A stretch of DNA of 64,000 nucleotides from NCBI RefSeq assembly GCF_004354985.1, contig NZ_SMSK01000001.1, positions 620,001 to 684,000 on the forward strand. Reading direction: 5' to 3'. Source of the stretch: Segetibacter sp. 3557_3 (lineage in GTDB: Bacteria > Bacteroidota > Bacteroidia > Chitinophagales > Chitinophagaceae). Below the pieces are notes generated by a model, which did not search any database, had not been told where the DNA came from, and saw only the letters and a program-made list of their open reading frames with translations. This document shows positions 1 through 8,362 of the stretch, in pieces. A program made the position numbers and the translations under genes. The stretch's first letter is position 1; each line of letters opens with the position of its first letter.

Positions 1-1486
1 CGGTAAACACAATGCCGTGTTTTCTTAATTCGGCTAACACAGGTTTGTAAATGTGTTCACCAACAGGAATATGCAACCCGGTCTGTGTTATGACACCATC
101 GAGTATCAGCTTTGCAGCAATGCCCAGGGGCAGCCCAACTGTTTTGGCCATTGCCGTTCTTTCGCTGTTTTCGCCTTTGCAAACGAGGTGACTTTGTACA
201 ACGTGTGCTCTATTTTCCAATTCATATTTTACCTCATGCAACATCACGATCATGTCTTTATCGTTGGGCTGTAAGGCAAGTTTTTGTTGAAGGATGAGTT
301 GCAGAATTTCCGCGGCAGTGCAGTTGCCATTATTGATGAGTTGATCGCTATCAAGGCCAAGAAAGAACAACTGTTTAAGACTCAGGTTCGCCTCGTGCAT
401 TTTTAGCGCAACAGCCTCGGCAGTTCTATCCCGCACGTCGCCGATACCTATGGTATCCAGTTCACCATTTTCATTTACCAGCATTATCGACTCTTCTGCT
501 TCGGGCTCCTCATTTTCTTCTGGTTGCTCGTCAATCAGCTGCATCAGGTTCTTCATCAAATCTTTGGCAAACGAAAGACGCGTACTTAACATGTCTGTTA
601 TCCATTGTGAAAAACCGTGCTTTTCGAAGTGTATTCTAAAAAAATCGCTGAAAGTCATTCCATCGGTTTCATAGATATCGGATTCATCCGTAAGTTTTAA
701 GGAAATGATATTGTTCCAGCCAAAACAGAAGTCCGGATGCCGGATTGTTGTACGCATGAATGTGGCTGCCTGCTCAAGACCATACACCGGAATATATCCG
801 AGAGAGTTGCGGTTGGGATAAAAAGCCATTGTATCGAGTCCGGGTACGGGCAATACTCCAGGCATTGCAAAAAGTTGTTGGTAGTCCAGCGTAACCTCCT
901 GGCCGTCTTCTTTGTAAATCGCCCCTGCTTTTCCAGCCATAACAACATTTCGCGGGTTCCAGCTGATCTTGTAGTGCCATGGGTTGTCATCGCTTTCAGG
1001 GGCAATCAGCCCTCCACAATGGGACTTAAAAGAAGTGATGACACCACCCTTGCCGCGGATTTTGTTAATCAGTTCCATTGCGCTCATATGGTCTATCCCC
1101 GGATCGAGCCCCATTTCACATAGAAACAACAGCTGCTTTTGGTTGATTTGTGGTTCAAGGTCCCTGACCTTGTCATCGATATAGCTGGCCGTTAACAGGT
1201 GTTTAGTGTGGTTAATACAATCCAGCGCAACATGGTAATGCAAAGAGGGTGGAAGCATTGAAATCACAACGTCTGCCTTCGCAACCAGGTTGATCCTTTG
1301 TTCCGCATCTTCAATTTGCAACTCCACCCAGCTAACGAAAGCATGAGTGCCAACCTTTAACATCAAGACATCTTTATTGCTGTCTGCAACAGTTACCTGC
1401 CACGACCGTTCAGTAGAGAGCGATTTCAGGTAGTCAATGAGAACTGTTGCAGATTTACCCGCACCAAACAAAAGGATGTGCTTCAT
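1..1486 (-). CDS. Saccharopine dehydrogenase family protein (3' end outside window)
   Basis: Reads without interruption from an ATG at 1484-1486 to the window edge, about 495 residues. The N-terminus carries a Rossmann nucleotide-binding motif (LLFGAGKSATVL, residues 5-16). The middle contains CEMGLDPGIDHMSAM, typical of saccharopine reductases, and the last visible part contains KTVGLPLGIAAKLIL followed by HIYKPVLAELRKHGI, the usual C-terminal signature, so only a few codons should be missing. Members interconvert saccharopine with glutamate and an aminoadipate semialdehyde in lysine metabolism in the cytoplasm. An acidic insert (DEQPEENEEPEAEES) lies in the C-terminal half. Whether it serves lysine breakdown or another dehydrogenase role cannot be told here. 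Transcribed divergently from gyrA. Confidence 0.88.
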   Translation of the reverse strand, partial: MKHILLFGAGKSATVLIDYLKSLSTERSWQVTVADSNKDVLMLKVGTHAFVSWVELQIEDAEQRINLVAKADVVISMLPPSLHYHVALDCINHTKHLLTASYIDDKVRDLEPQINQKQLLFLCEMGLDPGIDHMSAMELINKIRGKGGVITSFKSHCGGLIAPESDDNPWHYKISWNPRNVVMAGKAGAIYKEDGQEVTLDYQQLFAMPGVLPVPGLDTMAFYPNRNSLGYIPVYGLEQAATFMRTTIRHPDFCFGWNNIISLKLTDESDIYETDGMTFSDFFRIHFEKHGFSQWITDMLSTRLSFAKDLMKNLMQLIDEQPEENEEPEAEESIMLVNENGELDTIGIGDVRDRTAEAVALKMHEANLSLKQLFFLGLDSDQLINNGNCTAAEILQLILQQKLALQPNDKDMIVMLHEVKYELENRAHVVQSHLVCKGENSERTAMAKTVGLPLGIAAKLILDGVITQTGLHIPVGEHIYKPVLAELRKHGIVFT

Positions 1487-1490
1487 AAAA

Positions 1491-1498
1491 CAAATATA
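1491..1498 (-). promoter_or_regulatory. Candidate -7 element of the saccharopine dehydrogenase gene
   Basis: On the minus strand the sequence is TATATTTG, a full match to the Bacteroidota -7 form TAnnTTTG. Only four bases separate it from the ATG, so a transcript from here would be leaderless or nearly so. No good -33 TTG was found at the usual distance. Confidence 0.4.
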
Positions 1499-1767
1499 GC
1501 CGTCCAATTGGCTGTTTACATACTTGATTCTTCCGTTCTTTTTGTTAAGACGGGTTCATACTGACGGTTTATCCGTCCCGTAATGCATTTACCCCTGCTG
1601 ATTACCCATGTGCAAAAACTGGCTTTGCAATTACATTATTGGAACAAAATATAATATGATTGCGGATTACCTGGAAGCCCAAATCTTACCTGCTCTCAAG
1701 CCGTAATTTTAACAGCTGCAAGCCCTTAAAAACCAGTATTTATACCTGCTTTACAGCTGAAAAAAGT

Positions 1768-1775
1768 TACATTTG
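1768..1775 (+). promoter_or_regulatory. Candidate -7 element of gyrA
   Basis: TACATTTG matches the Bacteroidota consensus TAnnTTTG, 51 bases before the gyrA ATG. This would give a leader of about 45 bases. A clear -33 TTG is not visible. Confidence 0.45.
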
Positions 1776-1826
1776 CACACTTTTCAAATTACCTGTTAAC
1801 TCCTTTAAAATCCGCTTAAAACTTAC

Positions 1827-4487
1827 ATGGAAGAAAACATAGAACCGCTGCAAACCAGTGACAACGACCGCATCATCCAGGTAAATATCGAGGAGCAAAT
1901 GAAAACCGCATATATCGACTACTCCATGTCGGTAATTGTGGGTCGCGCACTTCCTGATGCGCGGGACGGCTTTAAGCCGGTTCACCGCCGGGTATTGTAT
2001 GCGATGAACGAACTCGGAAACCATAGTAACCGGGCATATAAAAAATCAGCACGTATTGTTGGAGAAGTAATGGGTAAGTATCATCCGCATGGAGATGCAT
2101 CCATTTACGACACCCTGGTGCGTATGGCCCAGGATTGGACCATGCGATATATGATGGTTGACGGCCAGGGTAACTTTGGTAACCAGGATGGTGACCCACC
2201 TGCGGCAATGCGTTACACCGAGGTGCGTTTGCAACGGCTTGCCGAAATGATGTTGGAAGATATGGAGAAGGATACGGTTGATTTCCAGTTTAATTTCGAC
2301 GATAGCCTTAAGGAACCTACAGTACTCCCGACAAGGGTACCACAACTGCTTGTAAATGGCAGTAGTGGGATAGCGGTCGGTATGGCTACAAACATGTTGC
2401 CCCATAACCTCACCGAGGTTGTAGAAGGCTGTATTGCCTATATCGACAACCGGGAAATTACCATAGAGGAGCTCATGAAGTTTGTAAAAGCCCCCGACTT
2501 TCCGACCGGTGGACAGATCTATGGTATGGAGGGTGTTAAACAAGGTTTCCTAACAGGTCGTGGACGGGTAGTACTCCGTGGCAAATGTCATGTTGAAACA
2601 AAACCGAGTGGCCGGGAGCAAATCATTATTACCGCTACGCCTTACCAGGTTAACCGGGATATGCTTACCGATAAGATTGGGCAGCTGGTAAACGACAAGA
2701 CGATAGAAGGCATCGCCCACGTGAATAACGAAAGCAATAAGCGTGAAGGTACCAGGATCGTAATCGACCTCAAGCGGGATGCGGTTGCGAACGTGATTAT
2801 GAACCAGCTGTTTAAGTTTACAGAACTGCAGACCAGCTATGGTATCAATAATGTTGCGCTAACAAAAGGACGTCCTAAAACGATGAACCTGAAAGAGCTA
2901 ATCGTAGAGTTCATCGACTTCAGGATGGATGTGGTTGTGCGGCGCACACAATATGAACTCAGAAAAGCGCAGGAAAGAGCACATATACTACAGGGTTACC
3001 TGATCGCCCTTGATCACCTCGACGAGGTCATCAGCCTTATCAGGAGTTCTCCAACACCCGATGTTGCACGGGAAAACCTGATTTCTGCCGGATGGGGGCT
3101 TGATGAGATCCAGGCGAAAGCAATCCTTGAATTAAGGTTACAAAGGTTAACCGGAATGGAACGCGATAAAATTCGCGAAGAGTTTGACGAATTAATGAAC
3201 CTGATTAACCGCCTGAAAGAGTTACTGGGTAGTGAAGAACTGCGTTATGAGTTGATTAAAACGGAACTAAACGAAGTAAAAGAGAAGTTTGGTGATGAGC
3301 GACGGACCGAAATCTCGTATCTGGCTGATGAGATGCGAATTGAAGACCTAATTGAGGAACAAGATGTTGTAATTACTATTTCACATTTAGGTTATATCAA
3401 GAGAACCCCGGCTGATGAGTACCGCCAGCAAAAAAGAGGTGGCAGGGGAGCAGTAGGTAGTAAAACGCGTAATGAAGATTTTGTTGAGCACCTGTTTGTA
3501 GCATCTACCCACCACACCCTCATGTTCTTTACAGAAAAGGGAAGGTGCTATTGGTTAAAGGTTTATGAAATTCCGGATGGTGATAAGAACAGCAAGGGGC
3601 GCGCTATTCAAAACCTCATGCAGTTGCCACAGGACGATAAGGTACGAGCGATCATTGATATCAAGAATTTCGCAGACAAGGAGTATGTTAATAGCCACTA
3701 TATCCTGTTGTGTACCAAGAAGGGTATAATCAAGAAAACAGCGCTGGAAGATTTTAGTCGCCCAAGAGCCAATGGTGTTAACGCCATCAACATTATTGAA
3801 GGAGACCAGTTGCTTGAGGCAAGACTTACTGATGGGGGCTGCGAGGTAATGATGGCGCTGAAAAGCGGCCGCGCCATCCGTTTTCCCGAGGCCAAAGTTC
3901 GTCCAACCGGACGCGGAGCTATTGGTGTTGGTGGTATAGAAGTTGATGACCAAAAAGACGAGGTGGTTGGTATGGTTTGTGTTAATAAGGAGGACGCCAC
4001 AAGAACGATTCTTGTAGTAAGTGAAAAAGGCTTTGGAAAACGTACCCCGGTTGATGAATACAGAATAACTAACAGGGGCGGAAAAGGCGTAAAAACGATC
4101 AATGTTACCGACAAAACGGGGGTTCTTGTTGGCATTTTAGATGTTAACGGAAAGGAAGACCTTGTAATCACCTGCAAATCGGGTATAACAATAAGAACTT
4201 CGATAGCTGAAATCAGGGAAGCGGGTCGTGCAACCCAGGGTGTGAAATTGATCCGACTGGATGAAAATGATGAGATAGCAGCAATCAGCAAAATTGAAGA
4301 AGATGAGCCGGATGAGACCGTAACAGCGGAGGTAATCGAAACGACTATCCAGGACCTGGTTGAAAATACAGGTCGCGAGTTAGATGCCGACATCCAGGAG
4401 CTTGACGAAGAAGCGGAGGCAGATGAGGCTGACACCGACGAAGACGATGCGGAAGCAGCCGAAGATGATACAATTGAAAGTGTTTAA
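1827..4487 (+). CDS. gyrA: DNA gyrase subunit A
   Basis: The 886-residue A subunit of type II topoisomerase introduces negative supercoils together with GyrB. The breakage-reunion domain is complete: the winged-helix stretch HPHGDASIYDTLVRMAQ (residues 86-102) and AAMRYTE with catalytic Tyr130 (Tyr122 of E. coli). The C-terminal beta-pinwheel includes a GyrA box, QKRGGRGAVG, near residue 535, which separates it from ParC. A strongly acidic tail follows (DEEAEADEADTDEDDAEAAE). The residue matching E. coli Ser83 is Ala91, while Asp95 matches Asp87. The TPR protein gene starts 23 bases downstream and is probably cotranscribed. The start is the only ATG before the conserved N-terminus. Confidence 0.98.
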   Translation: MEENIEPLQTSDNDRIIQVNIEEQMKTAYIDYSMSVIVGRALPDARDGFKPVHRRVLYAMNELGNHSNRAYKKSARIVGEVMGKYHPHGDASIYDTLVRMAQDWTMRYMMVDGQGNFGNQDGDPPAAMRYTEVRLQRLAEMMLEDMEKDTVDFQFNFDDSLKEPTVLPTRVPQLLVNGSSGIAVGMATNMLPHNLTEVVEGCIAYIDNREITIEELMKFVKAPDFPTGGQIYGMEGVKQGFLTGRGRVVLRGKCHVETKPSGREQIIITATPYQVNRDMLTDKIGQLVNDKTIEGIAHVNNESNKREGTRIVIDLKRDAVANVIMNQLFKFTELQTSYGINNVALTKGRPKTMNLKELIVEFIDFRMDVVVRRTQYELRKAQERAHILQGYLIALDHLDEVISLIRSSPTPDVARENLISAGWGLDEIQAKAILELRLQRLTGMERDKIREEFDELMNLINRLKELLGSEELRYELIKTELNEVKEKFGDERRTEISYLADEMRIEDLIEEQDVVITISHLGYIKRTPADEYRQQKRGGRGAVGSKTRNEDFVEHLFVASTHHTLMFFTEKGRCYWLKVYEIPDGDKNSKGRAIQNLMQLPQDDKVRAIIDIKNFADKEYVNSHYILLCTKKGIIKKTALEDFSRPRANGVNAINIIEGDQLLEARLTDGGCEVMMALKSGRAIRFPEAKVRPTGRGAIGVGGIEVDDQKDEVVGMVCVNKEDATRTILVVSEKGFGKRTPVDEYRITNRGGKGVKTINVTDKTGVLVGILDVNGKEDLVITCKSGITIRTSIAEIREAGRATQGVKLIRLDENDEIAAISKIEEDEPDETVTAEVIETTIQDLVENTGRELDADIQELDEEAEADEADTDEDDAEAAEDDTIESV

Positions 4488-4510
4488 TTAATAATTGATA
4501 ATCAACTAAA

Positions 4511-5803
4511 ATGAATATGAAAAAAGTAATGCTTGCCTTTTCATTGTTGTTTTGCCTGGGCACCATATCCGCCCAGGACTTTAAAAAGGTACAAACCTCT
4601 TTTATACTAAAAAAGGTGGAAGACTCTAAGAAGGAGATTGATGCGGTCTTCGCGAAAGATACAAAAGCACAAACCAGTGCTGAAGCATGGCTCTGGAGGG
4701 CGCGTATCAATGGAGCCATCTTCGCTGACTCTGCGTTACGCGTAAAGTACCCGGGAGTGGGTCCGGATGCGTTCGCAAGTTTTAAGAAATATCTTGAACT
4801 GGAACCAAGCAAGAAGCTCCTTAATGAAGCGAATCTTTCTGTTGTTGACCAGATTTATGTAACGTATTTCAACATTGGCAGAAGCTACTTCGATCGTGAA
4901 CAATGGGACAGCTCCCTTGCAAACTTTAAGGTGTCTTACGAAATGGGTGACCTGATCACACAAAATAACTGGCGGAATAACAAGCAGGTGATCGACACCT
5001 TTACAACATTATTCACCGGCTATGCTGCGCAAAACGCCAAGAAATCAGATGAGGCGGCTGCGATCTACCAAAAATTTGCAGACCTGAAAATTGGTGGTAA
5101 GGCTTATGAAGGTGTTTACGACTATCTCACCCGGCACTACCTTAATACCAAGAACAAGCCGATGTTTGAGAAATACATCGCTATCGCTAAAGAATTGTAT
5201 CCTGAACAACCGCTTTGGAAGCAAATGGAGCTGGCATATGCTGAGGACAACTCAACACTTGCTGAAAAAATGAAAATGTTTACTGAGGCAGAAGCAGGAG
5301 GTAAACTCACCGCAGAAGATTATATCACTTACGGTAACATGTTTTTTAACATCAATAAAGATGATGCGAAAAGCATGGACAGCACCCAAATAGCTGAGAC
5401 AAAGAAAAAAGCAGGGGCAGCTTTTCAGAAGGCCTATGAACTTGATAAAAACAATGGTATTGCCGCCTACAACGCCGGTATCGTTTACAACAATGAGTGG
5501 AACGACCTTCGCGAAAGGTATATCAACAACAAGGGTGCTTCTCCTGCGCTAAAAGCTAAGCGTGACGAGATCGATAAACAATCAGCTGAAGTATCAACTA
5601 AGGCTATCGAGTGGCTGGAAAAAGCATATACTGTACTTGATGCCAAAGCTGAAAAGTCCCGTATTGAAAAGAATTCATTAACGACTGCGGTAAAAATGCT
5701 TGCGAACCTTTACGAAGACAAAATGCAGAAATCCAAAGGTAAATCGCCTGCTGATTACGATAAGTTCGAGAAGAAGTTCACCTTTTACAATAGTAAGATC
5801 TAA
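4511..5803 (+). CDS. Secreted TPR-like repeat protein downstream of gyrA
   Basis: 430 residues with a cleavable signal peptide (MNMKKVMLAFSLLFCLGTISAQ). The rest is almost entirely helical with spaced pairs such as AYFNIGRSYFDREQWDSSLA and AAYNAGIVYNNEW, which read as degenerate tetratricopeptide repeats. A periplasmic or cell-surface scaffold role follows from the fold; no enzyme motif is visible. It begins 23 bases after gyrA, with no terminator between them, and a strong terminator follows its stop. A TPR protein directly after gyrA is, from memory, a recurrent arrangement in Bacteroidota, but its partner is unknown. Confidence 0.85.
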   Translation: MNMKKVMLAFSLLFCLGTISAQDFKKVQTSFILKKVEDSKKEIDAVFAKDTKAQTSAEAWLWRARINGAIFADSALRVKYPGVGPDAFASFKKYLELEPSKKLLNEANLSVVDQIYVTYFNIGRSYFDREQWDSSLANFKVSYEMGDLITQNNWRNNKQVIDTFTTLFTGYAAQNAKKSDEAAAIYQKFADLKIGGKAYEGVYDYLTRHYLNTKNKPMFEKYIAIAKELYPEQPLWKQMELAYAEDNSTLAEKMKMFTEAEAGGKLTAEDYITYGNMFFNINKDDAKSMDSTQIAETKKKAGAAFQKAYELDKNNGIAAYNAGIVYNNEWNDLRERYINNKGASPALKAKRDEIDKQSAEVSTKAIEWLEKAYTVLDAKAEKSRIEKNSLTTAVKMLANLYEDKMQKSKGKSPADYDKFEKKFTFYNSKI

Positions 5804-5823
5804 CTTCATCAGAAGTCAACTAT

Positions 5824-5857
5824 AAAGCCGTCCCAATCCTCGGGACGGCTTTTTTTG
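5824..5857 (+). terminator. Rho-independent terminator of gyrA-TPR unit
   Basis: Perfect 11-bp stem (arms 5824-5834 and 5842-5852) around a 7-base loop, running into a T-tract. Confidence 0.9.
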
Positions 5858-6803
5858 TGCACGACAACGAGAGCGGGGCAGGAAAAATTTAGCAACGGTA
5901 ATCCCAAGTTGCTTTTCCTGACAGCGAATTCGGAACCCGATATCTGAGATCATGCAGCGGCTTATGAATTGTGTATTCTTCTGGCGGATCAGAAAGAGAA
6001 CGGTAAGGATAGGACTCTTGAAATCGGCGAAGTACAAAAAGTAGAAAAAATCTACAGCAACTTGAGATCAGAAACCCGTGGTAATCCAAAAATGGAGATC
6101 GCTTTACTATTATCTCATGTATTTTTTGTTAAAAAGCAGTCTGACCGCTAATAAACTTCTACGAAACTGCAGATCTCCAATTGCAGCTGGTGCCTTAGAT
6201 TATCCCGGTTATTCATCTTATGAATTGCTGTCACTTACAAGCTTTCTTTAAAACGCAGGTAAAGGAAATTAGGCAAGTGTGTGCCGACGAATGTTGTGCA
6301 ATCTTTAATCGGGCTGAAAGCTTTTACCCACCAGTACTTTGAACAAAACTTTTGAAAGTTTAATTTAGCTAACGAGCGGGTTGAGATACGCTCTAGCTTC
6401 AGTAAAGCTGCTTGCACTTGCAATACCAAATCCATTATTCTTCAAATTTTCCTATAGGTAGCTCCGGGACGAAAACGTTGGAGCAAAAGAGGGCACAACC
6501 AAATTGCCCATTGACAGCATACCTGCAACAATGTTCTATGCTAAACAGTTAACATTCTCTTACGTCTTGTAGGTGTGCCATAGGTGTGATTGATCTCTAT
6601 CCAGACAGGGTGCAAACGGACGTGCACCGGTATCCTTGAGCCGAACGTTGGCAAACCACTGGGAACAGCCCTAACGAAGCAACGGATTACCATCAGGAAG
6701 CGTCTTAACCAACCAGGTAAATATTGCGATTGCAAGTGCAATTCAGTTCTTATAATCACGTTAGTAGCATCGCTAACTTTTCGTCATCTTTTTTCGAGTT
6801 AAA
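5858..6803. other. Gene-poor region of about 950 bases
   Basis: Only short open frames of 60-73 codons on both strands, none with a recognisable motif, signal peptide or plausible start context. No tRNA, repeat or stable hairpin was noticed. It may be degraded coding sequence, but I could not match any frame to a family. Confidence 0.5.
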
Positions 6804-7559
6804 ATGAGTACATCTACCATCCATAAACACCTTATATATTGGGTTCTGCCGTCTGCAGTTAACCTTGCCTGCCTGTTGATATATTTCTTCGACCTTTTTG
6901 AATTAAGATCTTTGATTGCCCCCGAAGTGAATAGGGAATTCGGCTTGGTCGAACACCTTCAACTCGTCACCATCATCCTGATCTTCAGCCATAGCGTAAA
7001 AGCAGCACGCAGAAAAACGCATAAGGTTGAAAAATATGGATTTCTCCTTATCGCAGTTGTGGCTGGTTTTCTTTTGTTGGAGGAAATTGACTACGGACTC
7101 CACTACTACGACTATCTTACTGGTAAGACTAAGAAACAACTGCTACACGAGATATACATACAAAAGAGCTTTAGAAACATACATAACCAGGGTAACCTCA
7201 CCAACGTAATCAAGATGTCTGTTTACGTTACCATCGTAATCCTTTTTGTATTATTTCCGTTATTACCCAACCGCATAAAGAAACAATCACGGCTGCTGAA
7301 CTACCTGAGCCCATCCCGATTTATCATCAGCACGGCTGTAAGCTTACTCGTAATCAATCAAATTGCATTAGTGCTCAACAAGTCGTATGGTTCAGATACG
7401 ATGCCGCTGGCTGGAAACGTTTCGGAGTTTGAGGAAATGATGATTTATTATATTCTCTTAATGTATATCACAGAGTTAAGCGCGCGTCGGCTTCCCTGGC
7501 AAACGAACAAAAAACCACAGGCTAAATCACCCAGGTACGAGGAAGAGATTATTGCTTAA
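6804..7559 (+). CDS. Multi-pass membrane protein with EEIDYG and HNQGN motifs
   Basis: 251 residues with about six hydrophobic segments (near residues 10-30, 50-65, 75-92, 137-155, 170-188 and 210-228). After the third segment come E93-E94-I-D-Y-G98 and, about 30 residues on, H127-N-Q-G-N131. A late segment begins with EFEEM. This spacing resembles a loose group of bacterial membrane proteins carrying EEISWGQ and LHN motifs, whose function I do not know; the resemblance is from memory. Conserved acidic and His residues at membrane faces suggest a catalytic or metal site rather than a simple anchor. The gene stands alone, flanked by non-coding DNA on both sides. Confidence 0.7.
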   Translation: MSTSTIHKHLIYWVLPSAVNLACLLIYFFDLFELRSLIAPEVNREFGLVEHLQLVTIILIFSHSVKAARRKTHKVEKYGFLLIAVVAGFLLLEEIDYGLHYYDYLTGKTKKQLLHEIYIQKSFRNIHNQGNLTNVIKMSVYVTIVILFVLFPLLPNRIKKQSRLLNYLSPSRFIISTAVSLLVINQIALVLNKSYGSDTMPLAGNVSEFEEMMIYYILLMYITELSARRLPWQTNKKPQAKSPRYEEEIIA

Positions 7560-7764
7560 GCGCAAAGAACCTAACTCATGTAGCGATTAGGCAAATACAG
7601 AAAAGATCACTACCTTATTCACACTGTTGGCCGCTGAGATAATAGTCTATTTCGCCGATCATTCACCATATATTGTTCTTGCTGATGACAGGGCAAATAA
7701 AAGTTTAATATGATCGCCGGCGGATTTTTACAGATAAGTACCCAATCGTGATCAAAACTAGCAA

Positions 7765-8262
7765 ATGAAAACAGGAATATTTGCCCTTGCCTTGCTGTTA
7801 AGCAACTTAGCCAATTCACAACAATATGACGCAGTCCAGTCAAGGTCTGGTTTTGCGCCGGAAGCCCGAAGGTTAAAGTCATTCACATCCGAAGAATACC
7901 TAAAGAAAAGCCGGACGCAAAACTTTGTTGGAGGAGCCCTTATGAGTGCCGGAATATTAACCATTGTCGTAACTGCTGCCGATGCTTTGGGAAATAAGGT
8001 ATCGAACGATGTACAGAATCTTATTGGAGGCATGTTTGGCGGAACGCCCACCCCACCTAAAAAGCGATCCTATGCATTGCCCTTATCCCTGAGCGCAATT
8101 TCAATATTCGGGAGCATTGTTATTCTAAACGAAGCAAAAGAGAACCGTGCCAGTGCAAAGTTTGCTGCTGTTTATCTAAAAGTCGAAAGTGTAGCCATAA
8201 TGACGGAGAAGGCACAAACAAATGAGCCCATGCCATCAGTTGCGATCAAACTCAACTTTTAA
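7765..8262 (+). CDS. Exported membrane protein of unknown function
   Basis: 165 residues. A signal peptide (MKTGIFALALLLSNLANSQQ) precedes a short polar stretch (SEEYLKKSRTQ). Two hydrophobic segments follow, near residues 54-72 and 98-114, separated by a loop rich in Gly and Pro (GGMFGGTPTPP). The C-terminus is a short beta-like stretch ending in KLNF. The layout suggests a small envelope protein. No family was recognised. It is convergent with the discoidin esterase gene, about 100 bases away. Confidence 0.65.
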   Translation: MKTGIFALALLLSNLANSQQYDAVQSRSGFAPEARRLKSFTSEEYLKKSRTQNFVGGALMSAGILTIVVTAADALGNKVSNDVQNLIGGMFGGTPTPPKKRSYALPLSLSAISIFGSIVILNEAKENRASAKFAAVYLKVESVAIMTEKAQTNEPMPSVAIKLNF

Positions 8263-8362
8263 GAATGTTCAAGCACGTTTAGGTTTCCAACTTATCCTGT
8301 GAGCCAAATTTGTTGCTGCTATCATATGAACGAATTCAACTGCCTACCCATCCTCCGGGTGC

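Larger units (their letters stand above)
1487..1826. other. Divergent intergenic region before gyrA
   Basis: No gene is seen. The region separates the minus-strand dehydrogenase from gyrA and holds a TAnnTTTG-like -10 element on each strand (1491-1498 minus, 1768-1775 plus). Confidence 0.6.

Noticed and set aside
3698-4435. 245-codon minus-strand frame over the end of gyrA
   Set aside because: It is the antisense shadow of the acidic gyrA tail and GyrA propeller, Ser/Ile-rich without any motif.
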